A stretch of 64,000 nucleotides of DNA, taken from Syngnathus acus (lineage: Eukaryota > Chordata > Actinopteri > Syngnathiformes > Syngnathidae). Below the pieces are notes generated by a model, which saw nothing but the letters and a program-made list of their open reading frames with translations, did no database searches and was not told the DNA's origin. Location of the stretch: assembly GCF_901709675.1 (NCBI RefSeq), contig NC_051094.1:14323501-14387500 (forward strand). Reading direction: 5' to 3'. This document shows, one piece after another, positions 40,346-50,642 of the stretch. Every line of letters begins with the position of its first letter. Within the stretch, counting starts at the first letter, position 1. A program made the position numbers and the translations under genes.

Positions 40346-41081
40346 TACTTACCTTACTTGAGTCAAAAAATGTTGGGAATTACTCACATCTCATGGATCT
40401 CCATTTCTTAAGCCTTAAGAATACACAAAATGCGTGTCGTCATTCGTCATCGTTTAATATCATACCACATAATTCCATGATTCAATACTTCTCCACATGA
40501 TTCCACATTCATATTTTGCCATTCAGCATTTCTACACAAATTACTTCATCTATTTTTACTGCAAAATTATAGGAATTGGCCTCACTTTTGGAGGAGAGTT
40601 TAAATAATTGTGCAGCTCAGATATGCCGTATCAGGCCGCTTTTTGATTGGTTAGCTTTTTCCGGTGCAGAGCGCAGGGCTGAATCGCCACACAAGTGCAA
40701 GAACAAAAAAAATGTCTTGCTTGCTTCTTATTGGTCTTCCTAACAAGTCTTGACAAATATGGGGCAAAATCCTAAACGTGATCATGAAATGGTGATCAAA
40801 ACTAAACCCAATGTTTACACTGATAAAAACTAAGCAAATTGCCTCGAATATGAATTAATTGTATTTACTGTTAAAAACCACAACCAAAACCAAAATTAAC
40901 ACTATTGTATAATAAAAACTACAAAGATATCCAGAAGCCAGTTAACAATATCATCATCGATGCAAAAACTCATGAAGTCTGCTTAAAAAGGTGAAACCTT
41001 CACGGATCATTGATCATCTCCCCAACACACTCGGAATTCTCAATAGAGACTCTTTGGCAAGTGATTGAGCAGGCAACAGAG
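40346..41081. other. Unit 3: 3' flank of ZNF-C, no gene
   Basis: Non-coding unit sequence equivalent to 28260-29011, with minor indels. I see no feature specific to this copy. Confidence 0.55.
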
Positions 41082-41648
41082 TTAGGTGTGGGCTACTGTG
41101 TGCTTGATTAAGCTTCCTTTGTGAGAGAACTCTTGGCCACAAACTGAGCAGGAAAAAGGTTTCTAACCAGTGTGGGTTCTTGTGTGCCCATTTAAATGTT
41201 CCCTTTGAGAGAATTTTTGGCCACAAACTGAGCAGGAAAAAGGTTTCTCGCCAGTGTGGATTCTTGTGTGACTTTTTAAGCTCTCCTTGTGAGAGAATTT
41301 CTGGCCACAAACCGAGCATGAAAAAGGTTTCTCGCCAGTGTGGATTCTTGTGTGCCTTTCTAAGCTCAGCTTGTGAGAGAATCTTTGGCCACAAACCGAG
41401 CAGGAAAAAGGTTTCTCGCCAGTGTGGATTGTCGTGTGACTTTTTAAGGTTCCCTTTTGCCTGAATTTCTGGCCACAAACTGAGCATGAAAAAGGTTTCT
41501 CGCCAGTGTGGATTCTCGTGTGACTTTTTAAGTATTCCTTTTGATTGAATTTCTGGCCACAAACTGAGCATGAAAAGTGTTTCTCGTCAGTGTGGATTCT
41601 TGAATGGAAATTTAGAGCTCCCTTCACTGAAAATCTTTGGCCACAAAC
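41082..41648 (-). pseudogene. Orphaned 3' zinc fingers of ZNF-C downstream of a nonsense codon
   Basis: Directly after the TAA at 41649-41651 the same frame continues with the rest of that finger and more fingers (VCGQRFSVKGALNF, KFNQKEY, KFRQKGT, RFSHKLS, KFSHKES, KFSQREH), is broken again by TAG at 41163-41165 (GAG to TAG in a TGEK linker), and then ends with KFSHKGSLIK-type finger and the family's usual stop at 41082-41084. About seven fingers are thus cut off. No frameshift is needed to read it. Confidence 0.85.
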
Positions 41649-42607
41649 TTAGCAGGAAAAAGTTTTCTCGCCAGTGTGGATTGTTGTGTGACTTTTTAAG
41701 GTTCCCTTGCGAGAGAATCTTTGGCCACAAACTGAGCATGAAAAAGGTTTCTCACTAGTGTGGATTCTTGTGTGACTTTTTAAGGTTCTCTTCTGAGAGA
41801 ATTTTTGGCCACAAACTGAGCATGAAAAAGGTTTCTCGCCAGTGTGGATTCTCGTATGACTTTTTAAGTGTTCCTTTTGACTGAATTTCTGGCCACAAAG
41901 TGAGCATGAAAAAGGTTTCTCGCCAGTGTGGATTCTTGTGTGCAAATTTAGAGCTCCCTTCACTGAAAATCTTTGGCCACAAACTGAGCAGGAAAAAGGT
42001 TTCTCGTCAGTGTGGATTCTTGTATGCAAATTTAGAGCTCCCTTCACTGAAAATCTTTGGCCACAAACTGAGCAGGAAAAAGGTTTCTCACCAGTGTGGG
42101 TTCTTGTGTGCATGATTAAGCTTGGCTTGTGAGAGAATTTTTGGCCACAAACTGAGCATGAAAAAGGTTTCTCGCCAGTGTGGATTCTTGTGTGACTTTT
42201 TAAGTGTTCCTTTTGACTGAATTTCTGGCCACAAACTGAGCATGAAAAAGGTTTCTCACCAGTGTGGATTCTTGTGTGCCTACTTAAATTTTTCCTCAAA
42301 GAGAATTTTTGGCCACAAACTGAGCAGGAAAAAGGTTTCTCACCAGTGTGACTTCTTGTATGAGTTTTCAAGTTACCCATGTAAGAGAATTTTTGGCCAC
42401 AAACTGAGCATGAAAAAGGTTTCTCGCCAGTGTGGGTTCTTGTATGAAATGTTAGACTTGCCTCCCGAGAGAATTTTTGTCCACAAACTGAGCAGGAAAA
42501 AGGTTTCTCGCCAGTGTGCATTTTCATGTGTTGTTTCAAAACACTGTTATTAGCACAACATTTCCCACACTGAGAACATTGCCTGTGTTTGTTTTGAGAC
42601 TCATCAT

Positions 42608-42705
<98 letters not shown>

Positions 42706-43732
42706 TGTGACGACACATCTAATCTATCTAATGGTGGAGCTGCTTGTGATCCTCCACAGTGATCTCCATCACCTTCTCTGGTCATTGTTTGACTTGAGCT
42801 GCAGCTTGGAGGCTCCGCCCCTCCGCTCACCTCCTGTTGACCCTCATCTAAACTCTTCACAGCAACACCAGTCAATGGCATCTTGCAGGTATCCTCCTCC
42901 TCTTTAATGTCGCAGAACTCCTCCCCCTCCTCTTTACTACAAGGCCGCTCCGGCTCTTCCTCCTCTTTTATGGTGCAAAGAAACTTCTGTTCCATTTGTT
43001 CATTGAAGTGATGGACCTCTTTGCCCACATCTTCCTCTTTAATGCAAGTGCGCTCCGGCTGCTTAGGACGAATAGCTTCACTGATGTCTGCAAGACAAGA
43101 CAAACACATATGAAAGTTACAGTTGAAGAGAAACTGGTTAAAGTCAAGTTAAAGTCCCAATGTTTTGTCACACACACATCTGGGTGTGGTGAAATTTGTC
43201 CTCTGCATTTACCCCATACCCGTGTGATTTTGATCCATTCCCTGGGGGAGAGTGAGCAGCAGTGGTGGTGATGCGCTCGGGAATCATTTTGTGATCTAAC
43301 GCCCCAATTCCAACCCCTTAATGCTGAGTGCCAAGCAGGGAGGCGATGGGTCCCATTTTTATAGTCTTTGGTATGACCCGGTCGGGGTTTGAACCCACAA
43401 CCTTCCAGTCTCAGGGCGGACACACTACCACTAGGCCACTGAGCTGAAAACTCAAATCTATACAAGGACTTTTTCAATCTGCCTATCACACATGATTTTA
43501 ATCAAATTCTACTAAACATAAATACTGGATACAAGGACTTTTTCAATCTGCCTATCACACATGATTTTGATCAAATACTAAAATAAATACTGGAAGAGGA
43601 TTCATAACAGAAACTAGACTTGTACTAACCTGCTCTGCGTAACACAACATAAGGCTGCAGCCAAAGATGTTCCAGTTGTTGACGACTACGGTCCTTTTCC
43701 TTCACGTACTTTGCTGAAGTCCTTGCAGACAT
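41649..43732 (-). CDS. C2H2 zinc-finger protein ZNF-C, truncated by nonsense, with 28-Ala run
   Basis: Coding exons 43630-43732 and 41649-43087, 513 residues. First exon and acidic region as in the other copies. A pure (CAG)28 tract on plus (42617-42700) encodes 28 alanines followed by five aspartates, where ZNF-A has three alanines. Eleven complete fingers follow (helices NNSVLKQ, REASLTF, YMGNLKT, LRKNLSR, QKEHLKS, HKPSLIM, VKGALNL twice, QKEHLKS, QKRTLKS, RKGTLKS), and the frame stops inside finger 12 at a TCA-to-TAA change of the Ser in FSCSVCG. A protein of this length could still bind DNA, so it may be functional or an early pseudogene. Its second intron carries a SINE. Confidence 0.75.
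42617..42700. repeat. (CAG)28 / poly-alanine-coding trinucleotide tract in ZNF-C
   Basis: 84 nt of uninterrupted CAG on plus, read as GCT (Ala) on minus, directly beside an (ATC)5 tract read as Asp. The same site has 3, 6, 3, 2 and 2 Ala codons in ZNF-A, B, D, E and F respectively, so it has expanded in this copy only. Confidence 0.95.
43136..43446 (-). mobile_element. tRNA-derived SINE in ZNF-C intron 2
   Basis: On minus: tRNA-like head (CAGTGGCCTAGTGGTAGTGTG, B box GGGTTCAAACCCCG), then CATACCAAAGACTATAAAAA, CCTGCTTGGCACTCAGCATT, and a 3' end GACAAAACATTGGGACTTTAAC. It is the same family as the fragment at 36671. Absent from the equivalent introns of ZNF-A, B and E. An 80-nt local duplication (CTTTTTCAATCTGCCTATCAC twice, 43468-43560) follows it. 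Confidence 0.75.
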
Positions 43733-44520
43733 TTTCACACTGCAATCACAACACTTGTTCAATGATGTTTGGCTAACAAAAGTGTATCTAGGGCAGCGGC
43801 GAGCGACCCATTTGTTAAAGTAATGGAATGTAGGTTATCCCGTATTTTTGCAATAGTATTTTGTGTCGTGCTAGATCAGAGGCGGCAAACTCATTTCGCA
43901 TTGTGGGCCACACACGGCCTCGGTCGACTTTTGCTTTCCCGCCTTTTCCGGACAGTACAAAACTTTGTTACCTGGAGAGTGGGCGTTGTTGTTTCATCAG
44001 CTGTAGTACCACGTGTACTGACCGCCATTAAACAACCCAAGATCTTGCCAATAACGAACCAACTGTAACCCCACATCTTTGTTTGTTCAGCGACGGACAT
44101 CTCAAACAACACGCAACGGATGTCAACTTCAACTTGTTTTGTTTACAACGTGAACTTAAACTAACCCAATACACAAAACGACACATCGGACCTGTTTTAG
44201 CAAACGTGCTTACGTGTTACCATCTGTTGGCATTGAGATTTAAAATCGGGAGCATGCCTGCCTGCAACCATCACTGCTAATCCTCGACTTTGAGTTTTTC
44301 CACAGTACAGTATTACTCTTGGTACAGGCAAGAACCAGCACGTGATGATGGCTCATTTGAGATCGAACATTCGTCGAGGATAAGCAAGTTAGATATCATA
44401 AAGTTAGGACTGTTGTAAGTACCATGCTAATAAAAGCGGCCCGCACTTCTGTACTGTAACCAAGCAGTACAACAAATAACGCTGCAAACATGATAACTTA
44501 GGTCCATTGTCGTAACTTAC

Positions 44521-44590
44521 CTCTTTCGTCGTTGCGGTCGTCGCGTAACTGATTCACCACATAAGTTGCGTGTTTATCTGATGCAGCCGA
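44521..44590 (-). promoter_or_regulatory. ZNF-C TATA promoter and non-coding exon 1
   Basis: TATAAA on minus at 44620-44625, non-coding exon ending at 44521 with GTAAGT. The exon lacks the GATGTTACT block present in other copies (TAACTGATTCACC directly). Confidence 0.55.
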
Positions 44591-44916
44591 ATGGAAGGCG
44601 ACACGCTTCCATTTGAGTTTTTATACCAAGCGCGGTTTTGTTGTCGTCGCTTTACTTCCTGTCACGTAATGATGATGTCATTTGAGTGAGGTCCCTGCTG
44701 CCCTCTAGCGAAGGACCGTGGGACGTTTAATGTTGTTGCCCAGCAAACTAACAAACCAAGGTGGCGTGCAAAAAAAAAAAAAAAAGTCGATGTTTTCCAC
44801 ACACACACAAAAAAAACTCGAACAGATTTTAATAGCATACTAGCGTGCGTTTGTCGTATGTGTGTTGTTTAACACTAGTTAACTAACCGGAACTCGCTTG
44901 TGCGACCTGCGTGAAG

Positions 44917-45530
44917 CTGGCCCCCCACCCCACGCAAAATTTAAGCAAAATAGTCTGTTTCGTTTGTGCAGCAAAAAAATTCGTTTGTGCTGCTATGGTT
45001 TTTTAGTTATGAACGATTCTTTTATAGGTCATCCAGAGTTCACCCAGCCCCCCATCTGCTCAAAATGAACCCAAAATGGTACCGTTCGTTTGTGCTTCGT
45101 TAGTGCTCGTTTATGCAGCAAAGATTTTCGTTTGTGCTGCTTCCGTTTCGTAGATATTACACATTTATTTTATAGCGATGACGTCACCCAGCCCCCCCCC
45201 CCATTTCTCTCCAAATGGACCCAAAATTGTACCGTTCGTTTGTGCTTCGTTTGTGCAGGTTTGTGCAGCAAAAACTTTCGTTTGTGCTGCTTCCGTTTCG
45301 TAGATATTACACATTTATTTTATAGCGATGACGTCACGTAGCCCCGCCCCCCTATTTACCTTTTGTCAAAGGGAACATCCACGGACCCAAAATAGTGCCG
45401 TTCGTTTGTGTTTCGTTTGTGCTGGTTTGCGCTGCAAAATGTTTCGTTTGTGCTGCTACGGTTTTGCAGATATTACACATTTAATTCATAGCGCTGACGT
45501 CACCCAGCCACGTCACTGTATTTTGTCGCG
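44917..45530 (+). repeat. Left arm of the foldback element: about four tandem repeats
   Basis: Repeat landmarks GTACCGTTCGTTTGTGCTTCG at about 45079 and 45229 and GTGCCGTTCGTTTGTG at about 45398 give spacings of 150 and 169 nt. Three of the units contain the palindrome TGACGTCA (45179, 45329, 45495 approximately), a CREB/ATF site. The frames at 45090-45669 are periodic translations of the repeats, not genes. Confidence 0.8.
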
Positions 45531-45943
45531 AATTTCAAGCTCCTGGAATGCTCCTGATGCAGGACGAATACAAGGTAAATATGTTCTTAGCCTTTTTCTT
45601 CTTTTCTTTTTAGCTTACAGAAAACATTCACTGCGGGGAATGGCTTTTAGTACGAGGATATTTCTGTAATTATGTTTGTATCGTGCTCATTGATTAATTT
45701 CCCTGTTTTCAATAAGCCTATGTGATCATTTTTTTCAATTACATCTGACATGCAAAAGGTTCACCGCAACCTAAATACCTGATGAGTCTATGTCTGCTCC
45801 AAAACATGAATTAATGCAACAATTAATACATGTATGTGAAGTTGATGACAGCCAGAAAAAGAAACTTGAAAACGTGAAAAAATAACTTTCTTTGTCAAAG
45901 GGAACATTATCAACATGTTTTTTCCAACAATTCAAACAATGCA

Positions 45944-48900
45944 TCACTGCACTGTGTAGAACACAGCATGTGGGAAGATCTTAGTATTTACTGATGCTGC
46001 TTTCACTCCACTTCCCAGGTCATTATAGATCTCCCAGGCATATGCAGTCCTCCTGCAGTATGCCACATAATGCCCAAGAGAATCCTGGGTCAGTCCTGGT
46101 TCAAAGGCAATGACTGCTCTCAAAGTAAAAGTCTTCTCTTTTAGCTCCAGACTGGAGGGAAATTCAAGCAAGGCAACTTCCTTGCAACTGCTACCAAGGT
46201 CAGTGTCAATCCACACAAACTCTCCCAGATTGTAGCTGTGAGTAACATTACCTGAACACAGAGCCTTGCCTGTATTGTTGCCCTGAAGAGAAGCCATGCC
46301 ACAGGTCTGCAAGACAGCAATGTTTGCACAAGCAAATGAAACTTGCCTTGTTACTTGTTGTCTTAAACTGCAGTACTGTGAGGAGCATTGTTTTATCAAA
46401 TAAACACTTGGGATATTCCTCATTGCGCTCTCAATTACAGTGGAGATGTGGCATTGTGCATCAATTTGGAGAGCACCAGAGGTCAGGAGGACAGGTTTGA
46501 ATATTTCTCCCAGCAGTTCTGCCCTCTGTGAGTATACCTGTGGGTTCACACCCTGTGTTGTGATGGTTTTCACCAGGTGGAGGAATTGGTTCCCACGTTC
46601 ATAGTTCAGAACAGTCTTTTCAAATGAAAAACTTTCACAGAAAGAACAGCATAAGCATTGAAAGACAGAATCAAATGCACAAGTATTGAGCACAAACACT
46701 TTAGATGTGCGAAGTTTAACAGGCTGTTGATGGTTCCCGTTTTTCAACAATGGTACCTTGACTTTTTTCCAACCCACTTGTGTATCAATATGCAGCCATT
46801 CAGGACAAGGAGAGAGATATGAAGTTATCTTTCTTTTTTTCGGTGGGACCGCTAAACCTCTCCAGTTTTCAACTGCGCTGTCAGTAGATGCATCTGGCTC
46901 CGCTCCAGGATGAGATTTTTTTTTCCCTTTTGTTTACTACTTCAGTTTGAGAAGTACTGCAGACATTGTCAGGCTCTTTGACAGTCGTGGCATCACACAC
47001 ATCCTTTTCACTTTTTTGTTTTGCAGAGCAAATCCGCGTGATTCCCTCAATGAAGGAAAGATGACGAGCAACAAACCGGTCCACACGAATGGGTAGGCTT
47101 TCATGCTTGAAAAGGCCTTTTTTTATGTTTTTGAACTCTGCTTCAACAGCTGCGGAACCTGCAGTGATGCTGGTGCTTTTGAAGAGAGGGACCATTATTG
47201 CTGTCCAGAGTGGCAAGTACATAACTTCCAAGTCTTGTTATTTGGAGAATAATCTCAGGGAAGAAGTGGATGTTGTCTCTATCCCCATCAGCCATGGCAA
47301 GTGACCTGCTCTCCTCACATATTTCTGTCACCCACTGTCGGACATTAGTCTGGATGTGCTGATTTAATGCATCACCTGGTTCTTGTCCCTCAACTTCCTC
47401 ATCTGAAATGGGGACAAATTCCTCTGCGATTTGCGCTCTCAAGTATTTCTTGCACTTTTCTGGTGGGATAGGGGCTCCAGAATTGTCATTACCCTCTGTC
47501 TCACTCAGTGCCACAATGGTGATAGCACAAAGAAGTTCTTTTGCATGTTGCAAACATTGTGACTTAAGAAGCTGTGCTATTGACCTAACAAAGAAATCCT
47601 TAACACGAGGTCTTTTGTTTTTCAGGCAGTCCCATCGGCAGATCATCTTAATACAGTGTGCTACATCTACCCTGACAAAACATGGGGGTAGATGTCCAGG
47701 TTGATTCCCACGTGAAATGTTAAAGCACTCATTGATGTAGCTCTTCAGATCAGGATGAGGGGTAAAAGCTTTGACTAGAGCTCCAAGAATCGCCAGAGAA
47801 AAGTCACTCACTGCTTCTTTAGGAACAGATGCACCTGCATGGATCCATTCCTTCAGCCACTGTGTGATAGCATTAACATCATGCTTGTCTGACAGCATCT
47901 GCACGACTGGGACACTGGAGCTGGTATGCCCTGTCATAACACCCTGATACAGGAAGCTATGGCCAGACATGCCATTCGGCCTCATCAGTTTTTTAACTAT
48001 TGAGCCAGTTGCATCAACACATAACATTGGGTGAGATTTCTTTAAGCTCTTGTACACATGCATTTGTGTTTGACTCCAATAGTGACAGAAAAACTTTTCA
48101 AGTCCAATGTCTTTGATGCTGTCACTGTGAGGTGCGCTGTATTTCAACATCTGCAATGATAAAATTAGATTTTTGTCACCTAATGCCAAATCATTTTTCT
48201 CTTGCTTTGCCTTGCGCAGGGTGGCCAAATTTGGCAGGTGGCTTGGCTCAGGGGCTCCGAAGTCCATCAATTTGTTTGCCTGTGATGCTCGCCATACATG
48301 TGGTTTCATCCTGCCCTCACAAAGTTCCTTGGCTACCTGCACACGCAACTGTCCAGATAGAAACCGCTTTGAGCTACCAGTGTGTAGGGAGTCATCACTG
48401 TTCTTAATGAAACAGTTCAATATTATTGGACTGTTAATTTCTGGCTCTCCGCTACAATTAATGTTGAGAAGGCCATGACACTCCTTGCAGTATCCTCTGA
48501 TTTCGATATAATTATTTGAGACCAATGGATAGACCTTGGCTCTTTTAAAAACAAATGTGCAAGGAATTTTGACTGTTTTCCAGATTTTTTCATTTATGAT
48601 GTGGATCCAGGTGCCAGGCTTCAAAATTGTATATTCTCTTTTTTGGGTTCGACAGTTCTTATCTTTGTATTCTGCCTTTTCCGGAATAAATTCCATCCAC
48701 TTGTCAAAAGGAATATGAAGCTGAAATGACCGTTCAGGTCCTGATTCCGAGCTTGCTTCACTGCTAGTTTCAGGATCAGTTTCATCATGACTGAATCCCA
48801 GAGCTGACCAGATATTGCGTCTGCTTGTTTTTACAAAGGTGTACAGAGCCTTTGCAGACATCTTCTTTTCCAACTGGTCACTCAGATCTGTCCACACAGT

Positions 48901-49002
48901 AGCGCTTGAAGTGGCTACGTTACCATTTTCAAGTATGGCCTCTTTTGATGAGCAGAGAACTGCAACAATTAAATCATTGTCTACTGCTGGTTGTTTGGGC
49001 AT
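45944..49002 (-). pseudogene. MULE/NOF-type transposase with C-terminal USP-like protease domain (two frameshifts)
   Basis: Start ATG 49000-49002 (MPKQPAVDNDLIVAVLC). N-terminal part: CxxC pairs (YCKECHGLLNINC). Transposase core: VDATGSIVKKL with a likely catalytic Asp, then VSDFSLAILGAL with a second Asp, and a C-rich ISRGNQ...RVDVAHC stretch. The frame breaks near 47235 (one extra base before EVMYLPLW) and again in a T9 run at 46916-46924; between and after the breaks the protein continues sensibly (VEAEFKNIKKGLFK; PPKKRK nuclear signal). The C-terminal about 280 residues have a USP-like Cys box NTCAFDSVFQCL (Cys codon 46679-46681) and His box LGHYVAYCRR...WEIYND (His 46070-46072), so a cysteine protease of ubiquitin-specific type is likely. 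Corrected length would be about 1,019 codons. MULE assignment rests on motif memory. Confidence 0.65.
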
Positions 49003-49691
49003 CTAGTTGAAGGACAAATAAATATAATCAGGATTCATTGCTTGAATAATTAAAATTACACATGCGTGATCATTATAATTGCTATGCACGGACGGAAAAA
49101 TGATGCAAAGGGAAAAATATTTTGACATCAAAATGTATCAAGCATGTTTTCTTTAGAAATTTAGTTTTCTTGGTCAGTGCAAATTACACACGTATAATAA
49201 GACAATGTTAGCCAACTAGCTATTCAGACTACCTAGGGTGTTTTTAATTCTATATTGTAGGAACTGGTTGTTTTTTTTTACACATTTTACTTACATTGGT
49301 CGATGGTCGCTTTCTGTCACTCACTGTTATTAAATCTTCGGAGATAGTTGTGCATTTGTCGCTTGAAAAAGTTGCACGTCTTTGTTTTTCGCCACCCTGT
49401 TGCAATATGTCTTACCAGCCTGCAGAGGTCACTTTGCATGGTAATTAGTTGGATAATACATGTGTAAGAATTGAGGAGTTATCATGATGTCAAGTGAAAA
49501 AGAATAAAATACATGACAGGGGGTTAATGAAGATGCATGATTTTAATGATGAAAAATTGCAATGGCAGAAACAAATGGTTAATTAACAATCCATGGAGCA
49601 AGGATTTGACATCTCAAGAAAATAAATTAGTATTAAATGAATGACAAATTGAATGATTCACTGAACGCCAACTAATTTTTTTGCGGCACAA

Positions 49692-50032
49692 TCGGTACCA
49701 TTTTTGCAGCACAAACGAACGGTACCATTTTGGGTCCATTTGGAGAGAAATGGGGGGCTGGGTGACGTCATCGCTATAAAAGAAATGCGTAATATCTCCG
49801 AAACGGAAGCAGCACAAACGAAAATGTTTGCTGCACAAACCAGCACTAACGAAGCACAAACGAACGGTACCATTTTGGGTTCATTTTGAGCAGATGGGGG
49901 GCTGGGTGAACTCTGGATGACCTATAAAATAATCGTTCATAACTAAAAAACCATAGCAGCACAAACGAAACTTTTTGCTGCACAAACGAAACAGACTATT
50001 TTGCTTAAATTTTGCGTGGGGTGGGGGGCCAG
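49692..50032 (-). repeat. Right arm of the foldback element
   Basis: Inverted, shorter version of the left arm with about two repeat units (landmarks at about 49709 and 49856, spacing 147 nt) and one TGACGTCA at about 49763. 49003-49691 between the arm and the transposase start holds only AT-rich non-coding sequence, presumably the element's promoter and 5'UTR. Confidence 0.8.
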
Positions 50033-50035
50033 GCT

Positions 50036-50345
50036 ACACGCTTCCATTTGAGTTTTTATACCAAGCGCGGTTTTGTTGTCGTCTCTTTACTCCTGTCACG
50101 CACGTAATGATGATGTCATTTGAGTGAGGTCCCTGCCGCCCTCTAGCGAAGGACCGTGGGACGTTTAATGTTGTTGTATCCCAGCAAACTAACAAACCAA
50201 GGTGGCGTGCAAAAAAAAAAAAAGTCGACGTTTTCCACACAAAAAAAAAAAAAACTCGAATAGATTTTAATGGCATACTAGCGTGCGTTTGTCGTATGTG
50301 TGTTGTTTAACACTAGAGTTAACTAACCAGAACTCTTTCAGCCGC
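50036..50345 (-). repeat. Second copy of the ZNF promoter block right of the foldback element
   Basis: ACACGCTTCCATTTGAGTTT through the TATA sequence and on to TTCAGCCGCTTGTGCGTC repeats 44600-44904. The copy has the TATA box but no non-coding exon 1 downstream of it, since the foldback element begins there. It could drive transcription into the transposon's right arm. Confidence 0.75.
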
Positions 50346-50367
50346 TTGTGCGTCATCGATGCCAGAT

Positions 50368-50642
50368 TCAAGATTTTTTTTATTGGTCATGTTTGAGAAT
50401 GCCAAATAAGGAATTTGACTTCGGTACATCTCAGCCTCTGTTCAACATTTAACAACACACAGGACAATTGCGAAAATTGACAAATATTCTCCAACATCCC
50501 CTGATCTGAAATTCCCAGGAGGGCAAGGAAAAACTCAAAACTAATTTTAGGGGAAATGAGAAACCTTGAGAAGAGACCACAGATGGGAGGATCCCCCTTC
50601 CAGGATGACAAGGCTGCAATGGATGCAGAGAGGACACATCGT
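50368..50642 (-). repeat. 275-nt interspersed repeat, unit 4 copy
   Basis: Complete copy flanked by AGAT (50364-50367 and 50643-50646); otherwise as described for 39892-40164. Confidence 0.55.

Larger units (their letters stand above)
44917..50032. mobile_element. Foldback (NOF/MULE-like) DNA transposon
   Basis: A 5.1-kb element with inverted ends starting CTGGCCCCCCACCCCACGC on both sides. The arms are long (left about 615 nt to 45530, right about 340 nt from 49692) and consist of tandem copies of an about 150-nt unit rich in CGTTTGTGCTGC, the layout of foldback transposons. Inside is one minus-strand transposase frame (45944-49002) broken by two single-base shifts. No simple target duplication is visible; instead about 300 nt of ZNF-unit sequence is present on both sides (44598-44904 and 50036-50345). 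It lies between units C and D, upstream of the ZNF-C promoter. Confidence 0.75.

Noticed and set aside
42516-42718. Poly-Ser and poly-Leu frames
   Set aside because: Other frames of the (CAG)28 tract; the Ala frame belongs to ZNF-C.
43136-43446. A functional tRNA gene at the SINE head
   Set aside because: It has A- and B-box similarity but no cloverleaf with intact acceptor stem, and it is fused to a SINE body.
45090-45669. Frames with repeated CFVCAGLCSK and FRLCCFRFVDITH
   Set aside because: Translations of the tandem repeats in the foldback arm.
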